Positions 36,601-46,924 of a DNA stretch of 64,000 bases are shown here, piece after piece. The stretch covers positions 3,309,545 through 3,373,544 of the forward strand of contig NW_017265135.1 of the NCBI RefSeq assembly GCF_001638985.1. Reading direction: 5' to 3'. Source of the DNA: Phycomyces blakesleeanus NRRL 1555(-) (taxonomy: Eukaryota; Mucoromycota; Mucoromycetes; Mucorales; Phycomycetaceae). The translations under genes were made by a program, and so were the position numbers. A model generated the notes under the pieces. It was not told the DNA's origin. It saw only the letters and a program-made list of their open reading frames with translations, and did no database searches. Position 1 is the first letter of the stretch, and each line of letters opens with the position of its first letter.

Positions 36601-36832
36601 TTCTTGTTTAGGGGATCGCCTTGATGGTTCTTGTGCTGGAAATTGCCCAGGTGTTCCTTGCGCAGGAAATCGCACTGGTGTTCCTTGTACATGAAATCGC
36701 CCAGGTGTTCCCTGTGCTGGAAATCGACCTAGTTTTTCTTGTACATGAACTCGACATGAAAGACTTTTTCGTGAACCACAGTGGAATGGATTTTGGACAT
36801 ATGATCAAAAAGAAAACAGATGCAAAAAACAT

Positions 36833-39800
36833 TGTGCTGTAGTTAGTAGTTGACCATGTCAAAGTTTGATTGTGTCTGTATAATACTTTACCTGCTATTA
36901 GACTGGACATCATTTTTGGAGCTTAGCTAGAAACTGCGTCTGGGGTACGTTTTCATAATAAATATCAGTATGCACCTTATACGGATAGAAGGATATAGGC
37001 ATTTAAAGACAATTTTCTTACCGTGTCGGAAACCAAGGACCACTGAAAGGAAACCAGGAGGAAGAGGAGGGATAACAGGAAATTGAGAATTGTATCGATT
37101 CTTATATGAAAAAAAATGGGGATAGCGCAGCACGGAAGGCGTAAAATGCCTATTTTGGATAAATCAAAACAAATTCATATGAAAATTAAATAGTTTCATG
37201 TTTTCAGTAAAAGCTTCATGTTTTTTATCGCATATTTTTATTGTGTATTTTTATCGCATATTTCTATCAAGGACCTATTGGTATTATCTAATAAATACAT
37301 TGAATATTACCAACACTGAATACATTTGAGTATTACCTTGTTTTAGATAACATTTATATTCCTTTAGGGAATATATTTCTATATCTTTATGTTCACACTA
37401 CTGATAATCATTATTATTATTATTATTATTTTAAAAAAAAATACCAAGTAAATAAAGAAATCCTTCTTAATATTATAACCACACTTTGTTTTCTTTCGCT
37501 TCACAAAGTATCCTGAAAGTCATATACGTAGATAAGAACTACTACTAAGAAAATAATAGTATGTATTTATTAAGCTATTTTTTTTATTTAGGCTATTCAG
37601 TTTTACATATATATGCAATATCTCTTGTGAACTACAAACATAGTACTCTTTCTTACTCTTGATCAATAAAAATATTGTTATTATAATGTATATTCACATA
37701 TCTTAGCTAGCATGACTTATTCTTTACATAATTATGTCTAGAGGCAAAATTTTAATTATATAAATTTCATGGCAATTGAAACTTTAGTGGTTTGTATGAT
37801 AGATTGCCCAAATGCGTAAGAAAAGATAATAGATACTGATCTACTATAATATCATTTTAGCCTATATATTGTGGATATCAGTCTATTCTCTTGAAAATAA
37901 TAAGAAAATAAATAGAGAGATGTGTTAGGATAGTCTATATTACTTTTATTTTTTGATGGTTAAATATATATACATTAACAGATAATATAATAATACAGTC
38001 AGTAAGATCAACTTCAGCAGTTTACTGAAATATTTACATTTAAAGTTATCTTAAGATATTAAGACTTGGAGTATATTATTTACATCTTAACAATATTTCA
38101 AGGCTTGTATAGATTATGTACTTTAAATCAATTTAATATCTTATACTGGTAGAGCCTAAATATTTATAGACAAGCTGGTGGCACTGTTGGTTTCGGACAA
38201 GTACCCATATTCAATTACCAGCACAATTAGTATTATTCAAACTATCCAATTTTCTCAATAAAATGCTATCAGCTTAACTCAGAAAAACTATATATTCCCA
38301 AATAAATCAACTCAATAAAAAACAACTTTTGCACACATATTTTCTTTTTCTTTCTTTTCTCTGGGTATTTATCTGAAGAACACTTTTATTTGTTACAAAG
38401 ACTATGAATATTTATCTGATAATCCCGTTTTTCCTTTTCTAAATGTTTTTTTACAAACTTCTTACACCACACCAACATACACAGCACGTCTCACCACTCT
38501 CCTACTAATTTATCTGGAATCATTCGACATTATATTTCTGTGACCTCCGTTTCTCGCCAAATATTGACTACTATCATGTTTTTAATGGCGTTCTTTCTTC
38601 TGCTCAAAAGTCTTACTGGAGAACAATTTCCGGCAATTTTTTGTTTGTTTTTGACAATATGTAAAATATATTAAGAATAGCATATAAATAGGGCAGTAGT
38701 ATTAAGTGTATCTGCAATATTCAATATATTTACAGCAACAAAGATATTATTTATATATAGTGCAATTTGGCATATGTGTTAATAAAATTAGATTTTTTTT
38801 AAGCTGGTTAAAAAAAATCGGAAATCATTTCTATTAAACAGTTCAAATATAACAAGATTTGCAAGACTTTTCTCTATCGATGTAGATTGCTACCTTGTCT
38901 TCTCTTGATAAAAAAATATTTTTTTAATCTCTCTTCAAAGTTAGGTGAAAAAAATGAATTTTAGCGGTATTTTAAAGAAAATTTACAATATTGAAATGGT
39001 ACAAACCTTGTAAAAAGTGGGATTTTACATTACCGATATCTATTTATGGTAATATATTACGTGAATATGTCTTTAAACATCTTTCTCCAGTTCAGTTGTT
39101 ATAGGCAGCTTGAATACTTTGCTTTATAACTTTTACTATAATATATCTTTCTATAATTATGTATAAGATATATCTTTAATAATATATCTCAACTGTTGTT
39201 ATTATTTTGTACAAAGTATGTATTTTCAAAATCGTTGTAGTGAGGTTAAAAGTATATAAATTCTGAATGTAATGTGCACTTAAAGAGGTACAGAAAAATT
39301 ATAAAAATCTTTAAATGGGCTGAACATTTTGTGAAATAATATTTGTAAAAAACAAATTAGATGTAGTTATGGAGAATAGAATTCTCTATCAACTCATGTC
39401 AACAGTTTTTTATTTCTTTATGTAAAATATTTAATTCAACAAATTTAAAAAAAAGTTAAGAAAATATAACCTTCAACATAAAAACAGATAAATTATTAGT
39501 GCAATGAGCGCCTAAAGAGGTACCGAAAAATTATAAAAATCTTTAAATGGGCTGAACATTTTGTGAAATACCATTTGTAAAAAACAACCTATATGTAGTT
39601 ATACAGAATAGAATTTTCTATCGACTCATGTCAATAGTTTTTTATTTCTTTATGTAAAATATTTATTTAGAGACCTTTAAAGTAAGATAAAAAGTTTATT
39701 ATTTGTCATTACTTTGAACAGTCATTAGTTTCAAAACCAAAAAAAAATTATACATCGGACACTAAATATTATAAAATGATTGCTGAAACTAAGAGAAAAA

Positions 39801-40080
39801 AAGACGACTGCTGAAACACAAGATGAGACTGATTATTAAATAATTTTTTCTGATGTAATGCAGGTAGAATGGATCTGCCTTTGTCTCATTGCCTAAAACA
39901 TAGACCTTATACCCAATTGATTATCTTCTTCCAAAAACATTATCCGAGTTTTAGTACCAATAGATTTTGCTAAGAGAAAAGTACATCGAATTTTTATTCT
40001 TTTCTTCCTTTGGAAATAAACATCATATACAAAAAATCTACCAAATATTTTCACATATTTAATCCAAGTCTTTATACAAC
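36833..40080. other. Inner left arm and left part of the core, no gene
   Basis: 36833-37765 mirrors the 5' region of the repeat-protein gene, with two probable leader introns as described for the right arm. From 37766 to 40080 the unique core is very AT-rich, with no open frame of note. It contains a direct repeat of about 150 bp (39281-39433 and 39513-39665). The last 100 bases before 40081 are the likely promoter and leader of the transposase. Confidence 0.6.
39281..39665. repeat. Direct repeat pair in the element core
   Basis: Two copies of about 150 bp, 39281-39433 and 39513-39665, 232 bp apart. Shared blocks include TAAAGAGGTAC, AAAATCTTTAAATGGGCTGA, ACATTTTGTGAAATA and TTTTTTATTTCTTTATGTAA. 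They lie upstream of the transposase frame and could be regulatory or an old insertion pair. Confidence 0.75.
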
Positions 40081-42162
40081 ATGCCTTTCCCTAGTCGCCG
40101 CCAACAGCATATTAAGCGCATGGTTCAAAATAGAATGGAAAACGCTGCCAGAAAGAATAAAGAATTACTTGTCTGTAATTTAGATATCGAAGATTTGAAT
40201 ACTGAACTTGAAGAGACCAAAATAAATTCATCAAGCCCTATTCTTCAGTGGAGAGAAGGTGCTGGAAAAGAGATTCCTGGAGTATATAGAAAAGACTTGT
40301 CAACAACAATGTGGAGAAAGCGCAAGACTGAAGAAACATTAATTGAGAATGCTAAGAGCAACTATAAACTTGAAGATTTGGGATTCTTTCGATTGACTCA
40401 ATCAAATACAGCACTTGTAGAGAATACAATCAGTGAGACCTCTCAAGAAGGATTATTTGATGCTGAGACTGAGAGTGAGAATGAGAAAATTTAGCTTTCT
40501 TATGAGAACCTTTGTGAATATATTAAGCAACAAATCAGTCTTCCTTCTGACAAATTTATCAGTGTATATGAGATGATGAAGCACCAGGCTGTGAAAACAT
40601 ACTTTTTCAATAGAATTCAAGGCTTTAGAAAAATGGAAGCATCAATTCAAGCAATGGAGAATGTGTATAACCAAACCAACACGTATCTCCCACTCGCCAT
40701 CCGAAAGTGGGGAAAGGAGTATATTGCCACCGGATATATTTCTCAGCGTCAACAGGGAAGATTCATTCGACCACCTTTTGTACTTGCAGATGAAGCTATT
40801 GCAAACGCAACGTCAAACTGGATCCGTCAGCAAAAAATTGAGAAAAGAACAGCTAGCAACGTTAAGAGATATATTGATCAAATTTTGTATCCAGTAAAAT
40901 TTGGAGTTGTGAGAGATATATCTTTATCTATTATCAATAAATATATGAAAACTTGGGGATTCTCATTCAGAAAATTCACTAGCACAGTTTATGTTGATGG
41001 TCACGAAAGAGAAGACGTTATCAAGTATAGAGAAGAATGGTCACAGCGAATGATGACATATAAAAGAAGAATGGAAGAATATTCGAGAGATAACATGGAA
41101 GTTGTTGAAGAGCCAAAAGTCTTGCATGGTGAAAAGAAACTTGTCTTGGTTACACATGACGAATCAACCTTTTATGCATATGACAGATGAGAGAAAAACT
41201 GGCTGGATGACAAAGAAAACCCTTTGCCCAAAAAAGATCAAGGGCAAAGTATAATGGTCAGTGAGTTTCAATGTGCTTGTCATGGTACAATGCGAAGACA
41301 GAAGTGGAGTTCCCGAAAGCTGTTTTTTGCTGGTGAAGGAAGAGATGGATACTGGACAAGTGACGATATGATCGAGCAGCTTATAAAAGATGCAATTCCC
41401 CTCTTTGAGTTGCTGCACCCAGACAGTCAAGCTGTATTCATATTCGACCAAAGCAGCAATCACCGAGCATTTGCAAATAATGCCTTACTTGCCAAAAGGT
41501 TTACCTTGAACGACAAGCCAGTCAAAGAAGACGAAGAGTTCGATTTTAAGAACACAACATTTCTTTTGGATGGTGAGCCTTGTCCTCAGGCTATGTATTA
41601 CACGAAAATGGAAACCATAACGAAGAAGAAAAGATCTGTAAATATTCCTGTAAAATATGTAAAAGGAATCAGAAGTATTTTGGAGGAGCGTCTTCTTTGG
41701 TTGGATACAAATCCATACAAGCCTGGTAGCAAGTGGCTTGCTGATTGTTGCAAAGATGAAGAGCCGGATTCTAGATGCTGCGCCCGCCACTTTCTTGCTG
41801 CCCAGCCCGATTTCAAGGAACAAAAGACTGTCATCTGTGAGGTTGTGGAGGCAAATGACCACATCTTTGAGATGTATCCGAAGTTTCACTGCAAGTGCAA
41901 CTGGATAGAGAGGTACTGGGGAGCTGCCAAGGATTTGGCCAGAAAGGAGTCCGACTATACCTTTAAATCACTAAAGGTTAATGTCGACTCTTATCTGGAC
42001 AGAGCTGGTGAACTTGCAAAGGTTCGCTGCTTTTACAACAAGTCCTGGCGCTTCATTGAAGCCTACAGTCAAAACTGCACTGGTGATGCTGCATATGAAA
42101 AAGTAAAACAATACTCTGCCAGAGTTTATGCTTCACATAGAAAAGTTCTAAAAAATGACTAA
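40081..42162 (+). pseudogene. DDE transposase of the palindromic element, two nonsense codons
   Basis: One frame of 693 codons plus stop, interrupted by TAG at 40492-40494 and TGA at 41188-41190; all three segments are in the same frame, with no indel. The ATG at 40081 follows an AT-rich leader. The N-terminal part is charged and basic (MPFPSRRQQHIKRMVQNRME). The middle contains a helix-turn-helix-like region and YVDGHEREDVIKYREEW. The catalytic core keeps the triad: D in VTHDESTFYAYD, D in AVFIFDQSSNH, and E in FHCKCNWIERYWGAAKDLAR. From memory, transposases with the GHER-DV-YR and WGAAK signatures are very common in glomeromycete and basidiomycete genomes; I do not assign a superfamily. Both stops could come from single C-to-T or G-to-A changes. 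It is probably inactive, unless stops are read through or an intact copy elsewhere works in trans. Confidence 0.85.
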
Positions 42163-44236
42163 AATTTTAAATCTCTAAAAAAATGAATATTACTATATTT
42201 TATCTTTATCTCTCTATTAAATAATTATTATAATAAAAAAACTTCTCTCTATCCTTTTTTTTACATTAATTGATCGGTGTTTTAATACTAAAAGTTGCGG
42301 AGTTTTCGATTTTGAATATTGAAATGATTGGAAAAAATTAATACTTATCGAAACTTGCACTATACAAGAAGTACAGATTATAAGAAAAGATAAGGTAGTA
42401 GTTAAAAGATATACAGTTCTGTCTTTATTTCGCAGGAGTACTTAATATATTGAATTCATGTAAAATTTTGGCTAGAAATTATATTTTTCTTTCTTACTCT
42501 ATTTTACGTTTTTATTTTGATTCTTCTCATTTACTGTTTATCATGAGTCAAAGATTTAAATCAAGGTTCCAATTGTCTACTATTTTTTTTTCTCTTTTGT
42601 TCTCATTTAACTTAAACTCGTTTAATTGAATATATGCATTTCAGAAAAAAAAATATTAAGAAAATATTGGAAACTAATCAGAAGACTTGTTGATATTGAT
42701 GATTTAGTTGCTGCTGCTGCTGCTGCTTCTATTGATATGATATGCTCAGTCTTGATGATTTATCAAGAAAAGTGCACAAAAGTAAAACAGAAAGTAAAAG
42801 ACAAGAGAAGAATAATAAAAGTATATACATATGGAGATATGGAGGGATTCTTACCTGTTATATTCTGTGCTTTGATCTTAGAAAACATATTATTGTTCTG
42901 GTTTTATTAGATGGGCTATATCAGCATTACATATAATTCAAAATATGTAGCTAGTTTGATAGGGTATAAGCAACGTTACATTTTTTTGTTAAAATAGTTA
43001 TAGATATTGTATATTGAAAATAATGTAAAAGCAGAAGGGTCGAGTAAAGAAAAAAAAACTCCCTGACTAGACTCTGTATCAAAGAGTAATATCTTTATCA
43101 GAGAAAAAGAGAAAAGAAAAAGTATGAATACATACTATTAGAGATCTACAGTAGCTGTAAAATATCTACAATACTCTTGTAAATAATTTTTTTAATGATT
43201 TTAATATGATTTCAAAGCAATATAAACTGTAACAGTATATATACTACAGTGTCCAAAAGAAAAGTTTAACAGCTTTATTATTTATCTATAGCTTTACTAA
43301 TACATTTATATAATTAAAATTTTGCCTCTAGACATAATTATGTAAAGAATAAGTCATGCTAGCTAAGATATGTGAATATACATTATAATAACAATATTTT
43401 TATTGATCAAGAGTAAGAAAGAGTACTATGTTTGTAGTTCACAAGAGATATTGCATATATATGTAAAACTGAATAGCCTAAATAAAAAAAATAGCTTAAT
43501 AAATACATACTATTATTTTCTTAGTAGTAGTTCTTATCTACGTATATGACTTTCAGGATACTTTGTGAAGCGAAAGAAAACAAAGTGTGATTATAATATT
43601 AAGAAGGATTTCTTTATTTACTTGGTATTTTTTTTTAAAATAATAATAATAATAATAATGATTATCAGTAGTGTGAACATAAAGATATAGAAATATATTC
43701 CCTAAAGGAATATAAATGTTATCTAAAACAAGGTAATACTCAAATGTATTCAGTGTTGGTAATATTCAATGTATTTATTAGATAATACCAATAGGTCCTT
43801 GATAGAAATATGCGATAAAAATACACAATAAAAATATGCGATAAAAAACATGAAGCTTTTACTGAAAACATGAAACTATTTAATTTTCATATGAATTTGT
43901 TTTGATTTATCCAAAATAGGCATTTTACGCCTTCCGTGCTGCGCTATCCCCATTTTTTTTCATATAAGAATCGATACAATTCTCAATTTCCTGTTATCCC
44001 TCCTCTTCCTCCTGGTTTCCTTTCAGTGGTCCTTGGTTTCCGACACGGTAAGAAAATTGTCTTTAAATGCCTATATCCTTCTATCCGTATAAGGTGCATA
44101 CTGATATTTATTATGAAAACGTACCCCAGACGCAGTTTCTAGCTAAGCTCCAAAAATGATGTCCAGTCTAATAGCAGGTAAAGTATTATACAGACACAAT
44201 CAAACTTTGACATGGTCAACTACTAACTACAGCACA
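42163..44236. other. Right part of the core and inner right arm, no gene
   Basis: 42163-43303 is AT-rich, with a small GCT repeat near 42,711 and a 94-codon frame (42626-42910) without a start or motif. From 43304 the right arm begins. Within it two introns are suggested upstream of the repeat-protein ATG: 44048-44142 (GTAAGA to TTTCTAG) and 44178-44232 (GTAAAG to an acceptor with a CTAAC branch site and TACAG). They would lie in the 5' leader of that gene. Confidence 0.55.
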
Positions 44237-44461
44237 ATGTTTTTTGCATCTGTTTTCTTTTTGATCATATGTCCAAAATCCATTCCACTGTGGTTCACGA
44301 AAAAGTCTTTCATGTCGAGTTCATGTACAAGAAAAACTAGGTCGATTTCCAGCACAGGGAACACCTGGGCGATTTCATGTACAAGGAACACCAGTGCGAT
44401 TTCCTGCGCAAGGAACACCTGGGCAATTTCCAGCACAAGAACCATCAAGGCGATCCCCTAA

Positions 44462-46396
44462 ACAAGAAACACCAGGGCGATTCCCTGTACAAGAAACACC
44501 AGGGTGTTTTCCTGCGCAAGGAACACTTGGGCGATTCCATGTACAAGGAACACCAGGGTGTTTTCCTGCGCAAGGAACACTTGGGCGATTCCATGTACAA
44601 GGAACACCAGGGAGATTTCCTGCGCAAGGAACACTTGGGCGATTCCATGTACAAGGAACACCAGGGAGATTTCCTGCGCAAGGAACACTTGGGCGGTTCC
44701 ATGTACTAGGAACACCAAGGTGTTTTCCTGCGCAAGGAACACTTGGGCGATTCCATGTACTAGGAACACCAGGGAGTTTTCCTGCGCAAGGAACACTTGG
44801 GCGATTCCATGTACTAGGAACACCAGGGAGATTTCCTGCGCAAGGAACACTTGGGCGATTCCATGTACTAGGAACACCAAGGTGTTTTCCTGCGCAAGGA
44901 ACACTTGGGCGATTCCATGTACAAGGAACACCAGGGTGTTTTCCTGCGCAAGGAACACTTGGGCGATTACATGTACTAGGAACACCAGGGTGTTTTCCTG
45001 CGCAAGGAACACTTGGGCGATTCCATGTACTAGGAACACCAGGGAGATTTCCTGCGCAAGGAACACTTGGGCGATTCCATGTACAAGGAACACCAGGGTG
45101 TTTTCCTGCGCAAGGAACACTTGGGCGATTCCATGTACTAGGAACACCAGGGAGATTTCCTGCGCAAGGAACACTTGGGCGATTCCATGTACAAGGAACA
45201 CCAGGGCGATTTCCTGCGCAAGGAACACTTGGGCGATTCCATGTACTAGGAACACCAAGGTGTTTTCCTGTGCAAGGAACACTTGGGCGATTCCATGTAC
45301 TAGGAACACCAGGGTGTTTTCCTGCGCAAGGAACACTTGGGCGATTCCATGTACAAGGAACACCAGGGTGTTTTCCTGCGCAAGGAACACTTGGGCGATT
45401 CCATGTACTAGGAACACCAGGGAGTTTTCCTGCGCAAGGAACACTTGGGCGATTCCATGTACTAGGAACACCAGGGAGATTTCCTGCGCAAGGAACACTT
45501 GGGCGATTCCATGTACTAGGAACACCAAGGTGTTTTCCTGCGCAAGGAACACTTGGGCGATTCCATGTACAAGGAACACCAGGGTGTTTTCCTGCGCAAG
45601 GAACACTTGGGCGATTACATGTACTAGGAACACCAGGGTGTTTTCCTGCGCAAGGAACACTTGGGCGATTCCATGTACTAGGAACACCAGGGAGATTTCC
45701 TGCGCAAGGAACACTTGGGCGATTCCATGTACAAGGAACACCAGGGTGTTTTCCTGCGCAAGGAACACTTGGGCGATTCCATGTACTAGGAACACCAGGG
45801 AGATTTCCTGCGCAAGGAACACTTGGGCGATTCCATGTACAAGGAACACCAGGGCGATTTCCTGCGCAAGGAACACTTGGGCGATTCCATGTACTAGGAA
45901 CACCAGGGAGATTTCCTGCGCAAGGAACACTTGGGCGATTCCATGTACAAGGAACACCAGGGCGATTTCCTGCGCAAGGAACACTTGGGCGATTCCATGT
46001 ACAAGGAACACCAGGGCGATTTCCTGCGCAAGGAACACTTGGGCGATTACATGTACTAGGAACACCAGGGTGTTTTCCTGCGCAAGGAACACTTGGGCGA
46101 TTCCATGTACTAGGAACACCAGGGAGATTTCCTGCGCAAGGAACACTTGGGCGATTCCATGTACAAGGAACACCAGGGTGTTTTCCTGCGCAAGGAACAC
46201 TTGGGCGATTCCATGTACTAGGAACACCAGGGTGTTTTCCTGCGCAAGGAACACTTGGGCGATTCCATGTACAAGGAACACCAGGACGATTTCCTGCGCA
46301 AGGAACACTTGGGCGATTCCATGTACAAGGAACACCAGGGTGTTTTCCTGCGCAAGGAACACTTGGGCGATTCCATGTACTAGGAACACCAGGGAG
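44462..46396. repeat. 54-bp tandem array, right arm
   Basis: About 35 copies of the same unit as in the left arm, in nearly the same order of variants, with one extra unit. Small differences exist, such as GGGCGGTTCC at about 44,691 where other units have GGGCGATTCC. Confidence 0.93.
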
Positions 46397-46404
46397 ATTT
46401 CTTG

Positions 46405-46753
46405 CAGAAGAACACAAACGGGATTTCATGTACAAGGATTCCCAAACGATTTCATGTACAAGGACACAAGGACGATTTCATGTTCAAGGACACAAGGTCG
46501 ATTTCATGTACCAGGACACAAGGACGATTTCATGTTCAAGGACACAAGGTCGATTTCATGTTCAAGGACACAAGGTCGATTTCATGTACCAGGACACAAG
46601 GGGGATTTCATGTTCAAGGACACAAGGTCGATTTCATGTACCAGGACACAAGGGGGATTTCATGTTCAAGGACACAAGGTCGATTTCATGTACCAGGACA
46701 CAAGGTCGATTTCATGTACAAGGACACAAGGACGATTTCATGTGCAAGGAACA
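46405..46753. repeat. 26-bp tandem array, right arm
   Basis: About 12 copies of the 26-bp unit (GGACACAAGGTCGATTTCAT plus six bases). As 26 is not a multiple of three, successive units are read in different frames, so the protein period is 26 residues over three units. Confidence 0.88.
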
Positions 46754-46924
46754 GTAGTACTGGTTAAACCATTCGCAGTTTATCTGCGAGGTAAGTAAAC
46801 GCGAATACATACACTTTCATAGATCGATACACTAACTTTGATTCTGTGTTTTCTTTTTTATTATCACTTTGCCCAATGTTCAGTTTCCAGTTCCGTTTTG
46901 CTTTTGAGCACCAGTACTTTTTAA

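Larger units (their letters stand above)
34199..36832 (-). pseudogene. Tandem-repeat protein gene, left-arm copy, interrupted
   Basis: Mirror copy of the right-arm gene at 44237-46924; details are given there. On this strand the start ATG is at 36832, the in-frame TAA is at 36610-36608, the splice donor follows 34333, and the last exon is 34239-34199. The array has about one unit fewer than the right copy, so the encoded repeat region is 18 residues shorter. The stop codon is present in both copies, so it predates the duplication or was copied by gene conversion. Confidence 0.55.
31574..37765 (+). repeat. Left terminal inverted repeat (6,192 bp)
   Basis: Inverted copy of 43304-49549. It is 54 bp shorter because its array has one 54-bp unit fewer. 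Outside the arrays the arms differ at very few bases; one seen directly is C at 37479 against the complement of A at 43590. Confidence 0.88.
44237..46924 (+). pseudogene. Tandem-repeat protein gene, right-arm copy, interrupted
   Basis: The ATG at 44237 opens a frame starting MFFASVFFLIICPKSIPLWF, which looks like a signal peptide or membrane anchor. It continues with Ser/Thr/Arg/Cys-rich repeats and meets a TAA at 44459-44461. The same frame then stays open to 46790 as about 35 copies of an 18-residue repeat (SCARNTWAIPCTRNTR plus two variable residues), followed by a 26-residue repeat. It joins through a well-formed intron (GTAAGT donor after 46790, CACTAAC branch, TTCAG acceptor) to a last exon 46884-46924 ending VSSSVLLLSTSTF. 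N-terminus, repeat and spliced C-terminus share one frame, which argues for a real gene of about 865 codons disabled by one nonsense codon. An alternative frame (GTLGRFHVQGTPGRFPAQ) is also open but has no start or splice support. Function unknown; a secreted or surface repeat protein is an inference. Confidence 0.5.

Noticed and set aside
34688..36694. Large plus-strand frames of 625-668 codons across the left array (and minus-strand partners on the right)
   Set aside because: They are by-products of a stop-free repeat unit. They have no supported start or splice sites, unlike the frame chosen on the opposite strand.
42626..42910. 94-codon frame with poly-Ala in the core of the giant element
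   Set aside because: No ATG start, a GCT microsatellite accounts for the Ala run, and no motif was found; treated as non-coding.
44394..46757. 787-codon frame reading GTLGRFHVQGTPGRF repeats
   Set aside because: It is open, but its upstream end runs into a TGA without an ATG and the downstream intron does not belong to its frame. The SCARNTWAIP frame has the better start and end.
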